Positions 10,050 through 24,314 of a stretch of DNA of 64,000 bases are shown one piece after another. This DNA is from Rhizophagus clarus. Taxonomy: Eukaryota > Glomeromycota > Glomeromycetes > Glomerales > Glomeraceae. The stretch lies in assembly GCA_015698045.1 (NCBI GenBank), contig BLAL01000315.1, positions 310,001 through 374,000 on the forward strand, written 5' to 3'. Under the pieces are notes generated by a model. It worked only from the letters and a program-made list of their open reading frames with translations. It searched no databases and was not told the origin of the DNA. The position numbers and the translations under genes were made by a program. The stretch's first letter is position 1, and each line of letters starts with the position of its first letter.

Positions 10050-13000
10050 ACTACTTAAATAATTCATAATCCGTCAAAGAATAATTAGTTATAGTTTTCA
10101 AGATTAGAAGAATTAATCCAACATGAACACTTTATCAAAAGTTGTTAGCTGTTAAGATCTTTACATGTTATTTTTATTTGGTAAAAAATAAAGTATCAGA
10201 TCCATAGAAAGGTATACGGCTTTTTTCTCTCTTTTTGTAAAAGTCCTGGTACCGCTTACATTGTCCATAAATCGGCATGCATGAGGATGATGTGTTAAGA
10301 CTATAATAATTGTTACGGAGACTTACGGTTAAAAAGGCTTAAAAAGGAGCGGAACAACAAGACCAATGAGTTTTAATAGAGTAGAGTGATAACCTAAATT
10401 TAAGAACAGGAAAGTAAAAATTCCTGATATAATTAGAATGTAATCGATCTTTATTAAATATTGAAGAGCAGGGAAGAGATTGTAACAAGGAAATAATTAG
10501 TGAAGCTGTCGGGTCAGTAATTCTGGGAGTTGGCACCGGTTGCAGATAGAGTAAGAGTAGTCAAAGGTTGAAATCAGCTCATTGCGAATTTTAAAGGATG
10601 GCCGTGATCAATACAACATGTTTTCTTTCTTGCTTGTTGGTACCGAAATCATTTGAAAGTCTTTCTTATCGATCAACGGTCTAATTCTCAATCAATCATC
10701 TCGCCTTTTTCAGATAAAGAAAGTATGACATCAATCCGTTTTGCTAAAAGCGAAACCGATATATGAAATCGCTGAAGATATTCATTCCCCAGGGTCTCGT
10801 TAGTTGTTGCTGCTTTTATCTTGAAACAAATGTTACGAAATGCAAGAATAACTAATGATTAATATAAACGGAATGAGATAACCCATCTGCTACCCTGAAT
10901 TAATAAAGAGGATAGCAACTAGTGAATTTATAGTTCAAACTACCCTTTCTTATCTATTAAACCTTCGCAGATAATCAATCTTTCATGTGTTTCATGTGAG
11001 TATTTTATTTTTTTACAGAGGTCATCTGATGCAGATCATACGAATGACAAATACGAGCATAAAACTATTTTTATTTTAAATTATCTGATAGTTAAATTTC
11101 AATTATTTATAGATTACTTTACTGAATAAACAAATATTAATTCATTAATCCTAAAAGCAAAGCCTTACAAGTCAGGATCATGTTATATGAAAAGACAGAT
11201 TAAAGATGCGATTTTAATTCTCATAAAGCGCAAAGTTTTTTTAAATCATATTTTGATATTATTGTTTATTTATAATTAAATTGTATTACTTATGTATTAA
11301 AACTTCTTATATAAAACAGAATTTTTAGATTAAATGCCAAAATTTCATCAGTTTTTAATATTAAAAATTCTTAAAGATAATTGAGTTGTACTTAAACCTA
11401 TAATTAAGAAATATTTTCAGTTTTTAAAATATTTTGATTTTTTTAATAATTTTATTTATATATATTTTGATTTTTAATTAAATAACAAAAAACTTTATAA
11501 AATTATAAAATTAGTAAAACTAAAAGAAATTTACAAAACAATTACTATAGAATTCATAAAAATAAAAATAAAAATAAAGGTTAAGAAGCCAAATTTAAAA
11601 TCTGATCTTTATATTTTAATAATTAATTTTTTCAATTTTTTTTTTAATTAAATTTCTTATTTATTAATTAAATAATAATAAATATAGATTTAAATTCAAG
11701 AATTTTATTTTTTAATTATTATATATATTATAATAAAATAATTAAATCAAAAATCATATTTTAATTAGCTTTTAATAAATTATCTATAATTAAAATATAA
11801 TTATTAAAATTATTAAATATTTATTTTAATTTAAAAATAATACATTTTATTACATTATTTAAAGTATTAAAAACTTTAATTAATGAAATTATAAAAGTAT
11901 TCTAATTAAAAAAAAAAAAAAAATTTATAGAGTTTTTTAAAAAAAAAAAAATCTTATAAATTATGTTATATAATATTTTATATTTTAAATTGAATTTAAA
12001 TTAATTTAATCATATATAATTAAATGATTTAAAAAAAAAGTTTAAAACATTTTTTTTTTGTAAATTATTATATATAAATTAATTATTTAATATTTTAACT
12101 TTTTATTTTTATTATTACTATATACTTTGTTTAAAATTATTGTTTAAAATTTGAATAACTATAATTGAAAAAATTATACAATTATCATTTTTTCAAGTTT
12201 TTTTTCTATAGTAAATTTATAAAAAAATTGTATCTTTACATTTAATAATATAAATTATAATTTATTTATTTTTATAATTTAAATTTTCATTATTATATTA
12301 ATTTTATCTATAAAAAAAATATGATAAAAAAATAATTAATTAACTATAAAAATATGGTAAAATATGAAAAAATAAAAATCAAATTACAATGAATTTGAAA
12401 AAAAATAAAAAATAAAGTATTTTATAAAATATAAATTTTTTGTCTGAAATCAGTTTTTAAAATACTCTATAAGATTTTATTTTTTTAAATAAAACACTTA
12501 TAAAATACTTTTATAATTAAATATATTGAAAATTATTATTCATTGTTTATATTATCAATTTGTAATTTCTTGTGGTCCGGCATTAGACTTGATAAGATTA
12601 TATTTTTTGTTTATTATTATATCCAGTATCTCGTTATCTTTTAATATTATTATTTTATTTAATATTTTTATGATTTTTTATACTATAAATATATTGATAT
12701 CCATTGTCTTTTGTATAGTCTTTTACAGCTTTTTGTCTTTAACTTCATCATTGTTTTTTTAATTAGCAGACCCATTTTTAGAAAATTTAAGAAATTCAAT
12801 AAAAGATATTTTTTTTTTTATACTATAAGTATATTGATAACCATTTTCTCTTTAACATTATTTCTTTAAATACTATCTCTTATTTGCTTTCTTAAATTAT
12901 ATACTAACGTTTCGTTATTTTTGTTTTAAAAAAACTAGTTTAGGAGTATACCTACATTTCGTTATTTTTTAGTATATTGCACTAAGAATACTGAACTCTC

Positions 13001-14976
13001 TTTGCCTGAGAGAATATTGAAAATATAAAATATATATTCAATTTTTATGATTGTTTGTGAGTACTAGGATTGCGATATACATATTTTTTTTTTTTTATGT
13101 ATTATTAATTTTTAAAAAAAAAAAATTTATGAAAGATGATACTTTTTTTTTTTTCGCTTTATATATTTTTCATTTCTTTTAGATATCTATCTTGGTAAAT
13201 CAATATACGTTTTTTTTTAAATATATATATATATATATATATACTGTATATGAGAAATAATTAATATAAAAATAACAAATACAGTAATAAATAATTTAAA
13301 TACGATATTTGGAATTACTTTTCCAAATTTTGTAAAATTTGTACAATGTATTAAAATTATGTAATATATTAACCCTGGAGGAATACCAGATACGATACCA
13401 TGATGGATGGATTAACAAATAACAGATAAATTAATTAACTATTGATTTCTAATCAAGAATTTCAATAAAATTAAAAAGTACCTAATATGGTATAATTTAA
13501 ACATCATCCTTTATATGTAATAAAATGGCTTAGTTCTACGTCAATCAAAGAATAAAAATGTAGGATAATAATCACGATCATTTTTACATATGAATCATAG
13601 TTGTTTGTAACTTTTATCCGATGACTTAAAGGAGAGGATCAAAGGGTTTAATGTATCAATCGACAAAATCGAACGATAATAAAATTGTGTGATAAATTCA
13701 TATATGGACTCGTATTGTAAAATGTTCTTTTATCCGATAATTTATAATTCATTAGGGTTGAAACATGTGAATCGTCAAACATTATAGAATGTAGAGAAGC
13801 CGTACTTTTGAGTGGAATATCTCTAGTAATCACATTGCTAATGTTATTCATTTAAAATCATTATAAAGGGCCTTTTGATTGACAGCTTTCAAAATAACTT
13901 TATTCTGATTTCTCACATGCCAAAAAGTTCTTCACGATGTTGAAATCACATATTCACGCGTGAACCCACAAGTTATTCACATCATCATCACACAACATGC
14001 AAACTACGCAACTCTCATCACCTTTCACTCACTTTCACTCCCTTCATTTCACTTATCCGTCGCATGATTACTATATTCGTTATTGATAAGAATGGAAATT
14101 GAGATTATTCAGTAATTCTTGCACATGTTCTTACCATCAAATCACCATGAAATACACACTTTCGCATCACGCACTCACACTCACACCACGTTCCACATTT
14201 CATATAATAACACTGAGAAAAATTAAAATAAATTTTTGATTTCACAAAATTATCGTTATGTATACATTACTGTATATATAATTTTTTTTTGATATATTTA
14301 ACAAATTTTTTTTTCCTTTTTTTTTTTTTGTATATATAAAGATTAAAGCGTGCGAAGTGATATTACCAAGGATTTTGTTATATTAGTTATCTAAAAAAAA
14401 GCCTTTGTAATACCAGTTAGAAAAAAAAATGAATATATATATATTGTGTATAAGATAATATAGGTAAAAAAGGAAATTAAAAAATATATTATTATAAACA
14501 TCGCACGCGTTAATAATAAAATGAGAAAACTAAATACAAAGTGGATGTGGGAGGGGGATATGATGTTAGAATATTAATATATATAATAAATATGAAATAT
14601 ATTTTTTTTTTTAAGAAATTTTTTAAAGGAGTATTTAAAATGACATCTTCACTTTGAAAAAAAAACACCTCCATCACCTTAACTTTTAAGTTGATTTCTT
14701 TTTTTTTTTTCATATGTATATTATATATACTCTGTATATATTAAAAAAAAACCAAAAATCTTATCAATATCAAAACGTCTATAAAGAAAGAAAAAAAAAA
14801 ATGATACATTATAAAAAAAGTGTGTGTGTGTGTAATGCCAAATACCAAATATATATATATATATATATCATAATAGTAATAATAATAAAATATATCTTAT
14901 TTATATAAAATGCATTATTGAAAATAAACTATTTTTCATCTCGTCTTATTTTTTTTTTTTTTATCTAAAAATAATC
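10050..14976. other. Gene desert, extreme A/T content
   Basis: I found no gene I could defend. From about 11,230 to 12,560 the sequence is almost entirely A and T with homopolymer runs. 13,206-13,242 and 14,846-14,868 are AT dinucleotide runs, and 14,819-14,832 is a short GT run. From 13,900 to 14,210 the composition changes to CA/TCAC-rich sequence. Open frames in this interval are low-complexity and lack codon bias or domains. Confidence 0.5.
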
Positions 14977-16758
14977 TTATACGTATTGTTCGCCCCTTTC
15001 CAAGACTGTTACCAAACTATAAATAACTTTGGCTACACCATCACCTAAAAGTCCTTTATTGGCACCTTTAGCGCCTGCATCAAATTCTGCCTTCATTGCA
15101 TTATCGATGAGCATTGGTATGGTCAGTGTTAATCTCGCCAATTGTAATGTTATACGTAAACGACCAAATACGTCAAAATATGAGAGTGATCGTAATTGTT
15201 GTTGTAATTCGTATAAACGAATAAGCTCAAATTGAACAATTTTAACGTATTTTTTACCAGCTATAAATAAAAATGTTGTGTTAGGAAAGATTTTGTAAAA
15301 TCACACGAAAAGTCAAAGCACGACGGTTACTTACCTAAAAGTAAATCTCTCATTCTTCGGAAAGCAATTTCCAAAGTTTCAATTGCGTCATCTCCCAAGT
15401 TAAGTCCAGGATTATTTTCATTTAAGGCATCTAGAATTAAGCACGGAACATTTAGAATCTTATAATCTCGTCCTGTTGTTTCTAGGAAGTAAAGATACTC
15501 ACTAACTAAGGCACGGATCATTTCGAAATCACCATCCATAAATTCCAAAAATAACTTAAAAAAAAAAAAAAAGGTACGATTTAATTATTATGATAAAAAA
15601 AAAAAACATAAATCGTAATTAACATATAATTTTAAAAGGTCATACTTGATATAAAACTCCGTGTAATGTTTCATCACCCATACCGTTTACGTTACCAAGT
15701 TCACTAGTACCCGATATATCGTAAGCACGGCGTGTGGATGGTTTATTTAACGTTTCATAAGCATAAGACAATTCTAATTGAGAGAAAAGGGAAAATAGGG
15801 TTAGATTTCCGGATCCAAAGAGAATAAATTAAGTATATTTATTATTACTACAAACTTTGAAAAGCCTCGGTTGCTTTTGGATATTCTGGGAACTTATCTG
15901 GATGGCAGATTCGTGATCTCTGATATTAAAAAAAAAAAAAAAAAATCGTATTAATAATCAAGATAATTTGATCTGTATGATCCGCGTGGATCGTGTGAAT
16001 CATGTGTGGGGTCGTATGGTCGTGTGAACCATATGGACAGTGAGATCCATGTGACCCATGTGACCTACGATCTGTGATCACCAACGATGATGATTCACTG
16101 ATGTCGTAATACACCGTCCCACCCTTTCGTCACTTCCCTCCATTTCAACAATTCCTTTTATGCTCTCTTCCCCACTTTTTTTCCAATTCCACAACTCCTC
16201 CCATCGCATTCTCCCCTATTTCTTCCACTTCCACAACTCACTCTCACAATAAAATTTAAAAAATTTACTCACACTAATATAAGCCCTTCTGAGTTCTTCT
16301 GTAGAACAAGTTCTTTCAACACCAAGTATATTATATAAATTTGATTCAGCACAAATATCGTCAACGATCTTACACCTATGTTCACTATTAACCACTCTCT
16401 TATTTTGAGGTGCTTTATTTGGAGAATTATTATTATTTGGAGAATTCATTGTAGCAGCAGCGAAAGCCGAAGTATGATTATGGAAATTTGAGTATGCTGC
16501 AGGAGGCATTTTGTGATGATTATTATTAAATTTAGATTTTGTTGAAGAATATTTTGATTTACTACTATTAAAAGATTTACTATGAAATTTATGATATTCG
16601 TAATAGTAGCCTTGAGTATTTTGAGTGTTTGTTGATCTCTTTTGCTTACTGCTACTGTTATAATAATTCTGTTGAGGTAAAGGTGGTTGAGTCGGTTTAC
16701 GAGATTTTTCGATGCTATCGGAAAATACTATGTTAGATAAATAATTATAAACAAACAT
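14977..16758 (-). CDS. J-domain (DnaJ/Hsp40) protein with unrecognised C-terminal domain
   Basis: Five exons (16758-16273, 15919-15856, 15773-15646, 15554-15335, 15260-14977) join in consistent phase to give 393 aa. Residues 1-130 are low-complexity, rich in S, N, Q, K and H, with a PP-rich stretch. The J-domain spans about 133-206. It starts with NLYNILGV, carries the intact HPD motif at residues 168-170 just after the first splice, and continues with FPEYPKATEAFQ, LSYAYETL and RRAYD. The HPD motif stimulates Hsp70 ATPase, so the protein is a co-chaperone. The C-terminal 185 residues are helical. They contain a GLNLGDDAIETLEIAFRRM stretch and a final amphipathic region, and have no zinc-finger CxxCxGxG repeats, so this is a type III (class C) J-protein. 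I could not match the C-terminal domain to a family; a substrate-binding role is inferred. Confidence 0.85.
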
Positions 16759-19700
16759 TTGTGTAAGAAAAAGAAGAAAAAAGAAGAAAAAAGAAACGCA
16801 AAGAAAGTTGGAAAAAAAAAGGAATTTAAGCTGGTAATATATTAAAAAAAAAAAAAAATTTTTTTTTTTTGTCGTTTTTTTTTTCAAGTAGGTTTTACAA
16901 CAGAAAGCACAGAAACTAATTGGATAGAGAATGCTTGTGGATATAATCGTATCTATTTATATCAGCTATAATGGAACCCATAAAACCCCAAAATCGTTAT
17001 TTATAATAAAAAAGAAAAACAAATAAAATACATACTGCGTTAGTTTTATTGAATTTTACGGAAAGTTGTTTTTTTGGGACGAAAAAGAACAAATAGAAAG
17101 GTAGGATTATTAAAAGAACAAAAACAAAACAAAAAAAAAAAAAAAAAATAGAAGGAAATAAATTTATATGTATGTAAATATAAAAATATCTCGATAGGAG
17201 AAAAAAAAAATAGAGGTTTTTTTAGTAAGGAAAAAAAAACGCCCTTTTTATTTAAATAAACATATGGTTATAAATGTAAATTTTTTATAAAAAGAGGCGC
17301 AATAAATTTCAGAAATAAAAAGTATTGACATGAGATTGTGTAATGATTAAACATTAGAGGGTCTTACCGTAATATGATAAATAAGGATATGAGTTGCAAA
17401 TGACAGTTCACTAAAGTTCAAGTAAAGGTGCGTCCTGAAAAATATTGAAATTCACATGTCAGATTGTTGAATTTACTATTTAATTAATTTAATTTATTTC
17501 ACAAATCAGATCTTTAAGTTAGCTATTTGGGTATATTTCGTCGTATTTGGTATATTTGAATTATTTGGATGATTTGTTTTCTTTATCTACTTATCTAAAC
17601 TACGTTAAACAAGAATACAAGATTACAAAATATTTTTTTTTTTCAAGACTTTTCCAGACAATACTTAAAATTGTTTTCCTTACTGCGGATTACGTGAATT
17701 ACGTGAATTACGTGGATTACGTGGATTACGTGGATTCGTGGATATTATGAGTGGATTATAAGTGGATTATTTGGATTATGTGTAATAAATAGATCACCCC
17801 CCTTAATATATGAACTCATATAAACTCATATAAACTCATATAAATAAATCCTTTGAACTTTTTTTTCTCAGCCAAATTTTTCGCCCCCAAAAAAAAACAT
17901 TTTTTCACATACTTACTGATTATTAGAATATCCGATTGTATATCAAGGGATGGTCTTAATTTTTTTTTTTTTTCGGGGGGAAGGAAAAAAATAAATTGAT
18001 TCTTAAAAATGATTTTATTTATTTCAAATGATGAATTGATGATGAAGTAATGATTAACAATAATAATAATGAATTCGTCGATAAATTCTTAAGTCTTATT
18101 GTTTAAAAAAAAGGGGGGGGGAAGGGGTTTCATAAATTGTTAGAAGGAAAGTGAAAAAAAGCTTAAACAAAAGGTTCTAAACAAATTCGTTAATTCGTTA
18201 AAAAGACAATATAAATAAACATATAATAATAATAATAATAATAATTTTAATTTATTATTATTATTACTTATTTATAGATAATTTTTTTTTTTTCTCAAAA
18301 GAAGAAAACAAGTATTTTGACTAAAAAAGAACAAGAATTCATTACAAAAAGTAGGGCCTAGATGGTGAGATCCGAAACCCGAAACCGAAAGGAAATTGCA
18401 AAAGAAGAAACCGTTGATATATCTCAGTAAGAATTCTTTTACAATGAATATTATTTGAACGAAATTTTTCGTGAACTTTTTTTTGGGGAATTTTTTTCTT
18501 CTAAGGAGAAAAAAAAAAAATTTAAAATTTTTTTGTTTTTATTTTTTTTTAGAAAAAAAAAAAAAGAAATATATATCTTTAAACCCTCTTATATATAATT
18601 TTTAATTAAGATTAAGAATGAAACGAGTTTTTTTAAAAAAAAAAATATATTTTACAAGATAATTTACCAGTTAAAACTCTAATTTAGCAAAAACATGATA
18701 ATAAAAAAGGTTATATTAAAAATAAATAAATAAATTACCCCAAGAAAAGATCACGGGAGATCAAAAAAAAAAACCTAAATTTTTAAAAAAAACAATGTGA
18801 TCAATTTAAACCTAATTGTTCTTGGAAAAATATGTGCCATGATTTACTTAAAATATTTCCCCATTTTTACAATGTCGTAACGGTATCATACGGATTATTA
18901 TTATTTTTAAAGTTTCGAAATGATTTAAGATTTAGTATTTAAAAAAGATTATTTTTATTTGTTTATTTTAAATTAGAACAATTATTCAAGAAACAATTAA
19001 AATCTAATAAATCCAATTTTTATAGATTGATTAATCTACATTGATTATGTGAATCGATCATTCGTAAGATCACAAGACTAAAAAGTATTAATTCTATTTC
19101 GTAGTTATCCGTTAACTAGAGTAGATCAAAAGTAGATCTGGGGTTAAAAAATTCTTTTAATTTCTATTTTTTCTTCATAACAATTGTTGGTGATTGTAAA
19201 TCTGATCATCGGGATAAAATCCTCGGGCTAAATAAATTATTCCTTGGGCTAAAAATTCTCGTTATTTTTTGCTCTGTTATTGATTGTTATTTGTTGGGGT
19301 AAAAAATATTTATTCAAGTATTTTTGACGTTACCTTGTTGTTTAACGACGTTAGAGTAACATCTGTGACATCATCGCAAAACGTGAGATATGTGACATTG
19401 TAGTCATTGTAGATGTCGTGACATCGTAAACATTCAATGTCTTTCATGCCCCGATGCTTTTCCGTCGTTTTGTCATGTCGTCACCAAAAAAATATTCTTT
19501 GGTTCGGACTTTACACATACTTTATACACAACACACTTACAAAACTAATCTCTTTCATCTTTTAATTATCTCAATTGAAAAGAAACTAACCGAATAAATA
19601 TAAAACTTAAACGTCATAAATTAATTCACGACAAACCTCCTTAATCTTAATTCATCTAACACAGCCATATCCTTATTATCAATATTTGTTTAAGGGTCCA

Positions 19701-19789
19701 ACTTGAAGGTAACAAGATTTTTTTTTATATAGTTTCAATGCAGGTTTGTTTATTATTTATCTCAAGTGTTACAAATAATCGAAAAAAAA

Positions 19790-19822
<33 letters not shown>

Positions 19823-20660
19823 TTAAACGCGAGAAAGAATCCCTTTGAATAAACAATAATGTGGTGATACTAATCAAATGATAAACAAAATTACGCGTAA
19901 TTGACCGAAAAATTCTCCTGATTTGGCGGGTTGTTTTCCCCCCTGATATTTTAACTGATGTTAAGTGCTGTAAGTTTATCTCTTAATAAAAGAAAGAAAA
20001 AATGTAAAGACGATCTTTCACCTTATCGGTCACATTCAGACAAGAATTTAAACAGGATTTCTTTTATCAAAGAAACATGTAAATTGGATGTATTAGGTTA
20101 AACCTTTTTCAATACTTGTGAGAAAAAAAAAAAAAAAATTTTTGGGCGTTTTTCAATATTCGTTATTGGATCAAATCAAGGAAAACATTCCAACAGTGCG
20201 TGTTTATATCATGCATCATTGTTAACGCTCGTAAAAGAGAAAAATGTTTCTCATCCTTTGGAAGGAAAAAAATAAATGTATTATTAAAAGAAAACGTGAA
20301 ACGTGTTTCCCGCTTATAAAATTCGTGGTAGATGAAAAAATCACCTGAAATTACTTAAAATTACTTAAATTACTTAAAACAGTTTATTGTCAGTCTAAAA
20401 AAGAGTTCACATACTAAAACACATATTTTGCTGTAAGAATATTTAGCCCAAGAATTTTGCCACTTTACCATTAATAGTTTATCATTTATTGACTTGGCTG
20501 TATAACACGGAAAATTTAAAATATATACAGGTATTTAATATTGTATTTTATATATATTTATTTATATAAATAAAGCCTACTTAATTAAGTTATGATAAAC
20601 TATATTTATTTATTGAAACATTTTTCAGTTTCTTGATAAACAAAAAAAAAAAAAAAAAAC
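16759..20660. other. Long intergenic region with minisatellite
   Basis: No gene is visible. It includes the upstream region of the J-domain gene with poly-A/poly-T runs (16,843-16,886, 17,127-17,150), a 9-bp minisatellite at 17688-17742, a 13-bp ACTCATATAA direct repeat at 17,814-17,846, a TAA/ATT trinucleotide run near 18,223-18,268, and a poly-T tract at 19,793-19,820. Around 19,320-19,500 there are several near-identical GTGACATCGT/GTGACATTGT words. Confidence 0.45.
17688..17742. repeat. 9-bp minisatellite (GATTACGTG)
   Basis: Five consecutive units of GATTACGTG/AATTACGTG are followed by a slipped sixth unit and looser GTGGATTAT copies to about 17,780. No coding frame context is present, so this looks like replication slippage. 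Confidence 0.8.
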
Positions 20661-21856
20661 ATGAAATCGACCCCAACAAAACTTTCTTTAGAACAATTAA
20701 ATAATCATTATATTCTTTTTAGACATGGCCAATCCAAAGCAAATATTGCTAAAATTGTAGTGTCTCGACCGGAGAATGGGATACCTTCTATAGGTGTAGG
20801 TCCTCCGTCTCCTTCATCCTTCTCGAGTGAAGGCAAAGGTTGGGGTTTAACAGAATTTGGTAAAGAACATGTTAAAAATGTAAGTTAAGACGTAGTTAAA
20901 GACGCAAAATTAAAATCGTAAGTCAGGTCATAAGTTAAGGGAAACAATGAACTCTTTTTTTTTTCATTCATAGTGAAACAATAAATCCATAAATGGTTTT
21001 ATTGTGTTTATTGTTTAGAATATAGAGTTTCGTAATCGCATAATTTATTGTATGAGTCAAGTCGAAAAAAAAAAAAAAACTCTTTTTTGTACAAGTTGTT
21101 ATGCAAAAGGTTTTTACAGGTTGCATAAATCACATTCCTCTTAATTACCTAATTTTAATTATATTTCATTCGTGCTTGCTTATGCAAACAACGACAATGG
21201 AAGTTACAACAAACATCTTTCTATTTAGGAAAAAAGAAAACTTTAACCACGTTTTTTCTTTTTTTTTTTATTTTTAGGCTTCACGAGATTTATTGAATTA
21301 TCTTAATTTCCCATCAAACAACAATCAAAATCAGGAAATAGATGATGATAAGCTCCACAATTCATTTACAAATCAATTTTCTTCATCTGAGAAATTTCTC
21401 ATTAAAATCTTTTCATCTCCATTTATTCGTACTGTTGAAACTGCAAAGATTATACTCAATGAATTATTAATTATTAATAATAATAATTTAACAATTCATC
21501 CTGAAATTATTATTCATGATGATTTAAGGGAACGTAATTTTGGGATATTTGAATTAAAATCTGATCGAGAATCTTATTCTAAAGTTTGGAAAATGGATGA
21601 ATCTTATACCTCAGAGAATGAATATAAAGAAATTCAAGTTGAAACTTGTGAAGAAGTCAGATCCCGAATGAGTAACGTTATTGATGAGATTGAACAACAA
21701 TCAATTTCAGGAGACCATTTAATAGCGATATTAGTTAGTCATGGGGATCCATTACAAATTTTACAAACGGCTTTTGAGAATATTGATGCTAATTTACATA
21801 GATCTTTAAATCATATAGAACCTGCTCAATGGAAATTTTTTGGTCGTAAAAATTAA
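20661..21856 (+). CDS. Histidine phosphatase (phosphoglycerate mutase-like) protein
   Basis: Two exons, 20661-20879 and 21278-21856, are joined by a 398-bp GT-AG intron (gtaagt...tttttag) and give 265 aa. The catalytic LFRHGQ motif is at residues 19-24, with the phospho-accepting His at 22. FSSPFIRTVETA, carrying the second conserved Arg, is at about 118-129. DDLRERNFG, carrying the likely acid/base Glu, is at about 155-162, and the second catalytic His is in LVSHGDP at about 228. All core residues are present. The superfamily includes phosphoglycerate mutases, fructose-2,6-bisphosphatases and broad phosphatases. The short length and the absence of mutase-specific segments make a broad-specificity phosphatase more likely than the glycolytic mutase. 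A 20-residue asparagine-rich insert follows the splice. The poly-A run right before the ATG is typical of this window. Confidence 0.87.
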
Positions 21857-22204
21857 TTTTTGGATGGGATGTGGATGATATTGGTTCGATATCGGTTGAT
21901 ATTGGTTGATGTTGATGGATATTGGTTGATATTGATGGATAGGTTGTTATTGGCCGATATTGGTTGAAATTTATAATTTAATAGTTATCGAATGGGTCGG
22001 TCGAAATTTAACAGAGATTTCGGTCGAAGACTCCGACATCTATAATCCCCCGTCTCTGATATTATCTATTTCTGCAGGTTTTTCTTATATAGTAATTTAT
22101 TAGCTCGAATAACAAGCAATAATAAGTTTTAAAACCTTTTATTAACCTACTAGTGGAGAGTTTTGAAAGGACTTTGGTGTATCAAACCTTGTATTCCATC
22201 GCAC
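21857..22204. repeat. Degenerate GATATTGGTTGAT repeat after the phosphatase gene
   Basis: Between about 21,874 and 21,967 the word GATATTGGTTGAT and variants recur at least six times. The remainder to 22,204 is unique A/T-rich sequence, probably 3' UTR and intergenic DNA. Confidence 0.6.
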
Positions 22205-22500
22205 TTCTATTATCTGTTACTTGCTGTTTCTGTTACTTGCTACTATCCGTTATTCGCTATTATCTGTTATCCGTTACTTGCTATTATCTGATACCCGCTA
22301 CTTGCTATTATCTGATACCCGCTACTTGCTATTATCTGTTATCAGCTACTTGCCATTATTTGTTATCCCGCTACTTGCTATTATTATCTGTTATCCGTTA
22401 CTTGCTATTATGTTATCTGTTATTTACCATCTGCAATTATCTGCTATCTGTTATTTGCTATTATTTGCCATCTGCAATTATCTGCTATCTGTTATTAAAC
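22205..22500. repeat. 24-bp-type tandem repeat (TTACTTGCTATTATCTG)
   Basis: About twelve diverged units built from TTACTTGCTATTATCTG plus a short TTATCCG or ATACCCGC spacer run across this interval; the clearest units are 24 bp. The array is open in two overlapping frames giving leucine/tyrosine-rich strings. I regard these as artefacts of the repeat and not as genes. Confidence 0.8.
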
Positions 22501-23699
22501 AATGCATTTATCACATTACTATCGTACACACCTAACAAAATTTTTAAAAAATCAAGAGATGGCCAGTGCGTGGCTCACCGATGGCTTATGCTTTTTTACA
22601 ATACTTTTATAATAACTTGAATAAAAAAAAGGAACTTTCCTCCTTTTTTTTTTTAATAAATGACTTTCATTACGCATATTCTGCCTTATGCATATTGACT
22701 GCATTTCCGTAAAGTAATTGTGTTCCTTTTTTAATCTCTTCTTTTCTTTCTATAATTCGTTGAAATGAATAATCATTTAGGCTGGAAAAGTAATTTGAAT
22801 GAATCCTAATAAAAGTTATTTTCAATGACTAATTATATCTTTTTTTTTTTTTTTGTTTGCCTTTTGTGCTAGGAATGCATTTGTTGAATGATAATGAGAA
22901 ATGACTATATTTAGAATGCTTATTGGCTTATTCCATATATGTTGAAAAGGCGCAGGCAGATTGTACTTTTTGCCGTACTTTTGCATCCTAACGGCGAAAG
23001 GTAAAAGGCACGTCTCACTTATTTGTTTTATGTAAGTAAAGGCTTAGTAAATCGGAATATGCCATGATTTTTTTTTTTTTTTGTCAGAATTTTTTTTTTT
23101 TTTGCGGAGAAATAAAACTTTTTCTTTGTTTAATAAATAAAATCGAAATCGAAAATCGTAAACTCTGAAATTCTTTCTTGTTGGTGCACGTTTTTATAAT
23201 CTTAAATGTCGCGTGTTTCGCGTGATCTTATATGACAGGATTCTTTTTTTTCTTTTTTTCTTTTTCCCGTATTTTTTTTTTTTCTTTTTCTTTTTGCGTG
23301 ATTTAACTTCATTATTTATTTTTTGTTTTTGTTTTGTTTTTTATTTTGCCTTACCTTGCTTTTTTTGTTTTTTTTTAAGGTACGATTTACGCCGCAGTGA
23401 ATCATATATAATAAAATGACTCATAATAACTATCTAGGTAATGGGCTGAAGAAGAAAACATGACCAAAAAAAGGCTCAAGGATTAAACTTTAATTTTATT
23501 ATAAGCCATTTTGTAAACTTTTTCGTATCTTTAAACCATTCATTCTGTAAACCAAATTTTTTTTTATCTTTCTTTTCCAATTTAAGTATCATAATAAACA
23601 ACAAAGCATTTATATATACTAAAAAAAAAAAAAATAATATTACATCATGAAAAAAAAAAGGCAAAAAAAAATTTTCGCTGATCCAATCGATATTCATTG

Positions 23700-23730
<31 letters not shown>

Positions 23731-24166
23731 TTTTTCATATAGCATAACAAACAACAAATAATTAATTAATTAAATAAATACAAGTAATTAAAATAAATTT
23801 TTTTTAATATAAAAATTTTTTTTTTTTGTTATAAAACTATAAAACCGGATTTCAAAAAAAAAAACGGGGATTTTAACTGGATTTTGAACGGACGGACTCC
23901 TGTGTGAAACGTTAGGACGTTTAAACTTATTGCTCACGGACGTTATAATATCGTAATTAACATGTGATTTCTTATTTTATCCTTATTTTTTTTTTTTTTT
24001 AATAGGTTTTTTTTTAATATTGAAAATTACGCAATTTCTCCCGAAATTCCTGAAATTTTTCCCTTAAGAAGAAAAAAAAAAAAATTATTATTAATAATAT
24101 TATTATTATTAATTTTTAATTTTTAACTTTTGACAGTTAAATTATCCTGTTTTAATAAAGTTACTA

Positions 24167-24314
24167 CTGTCAGGTAGCGGTCAGGATGCGGCGGTCAGGT
24201 TGCAGCGGTCATGTTACAGCGGTCAGTCGGGTTACTGTAGCAAAGCTATCACTGGTAAGCTATCAATGGCATGATATCAGTGGTAGACAATGAGCGGTAG
24301 ACTATCAGCGGTAG
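24167..24314. repeat. G+C-richer CGGTCAGG / CTATCAGCGGTAG repeat patch
   Basis: Short words AGCGGTCAGG (about five diverged copies) grade into CTATCA-x-GGTAG (about five copies). The block stands out from its surroundings by G+C content. No frame or TIR is visible. Confidence 0.6.

Noticed and set aside
10339-12762. Short frames (65 and 78 aa) in the gene desert
   Set aside because: No domain, no splice partners, no codon bias; the 78-aa frame is a translation of A/T-rich low-complexity DNA.
22153-22620. Two overlapping frames of 155 and 104 aa rich in L, Y, C and S
   Set aside because: They are produced by the TTACTTGCTATTATCTG tandem repeat being open in several frames; no conserved domain or codon signal.
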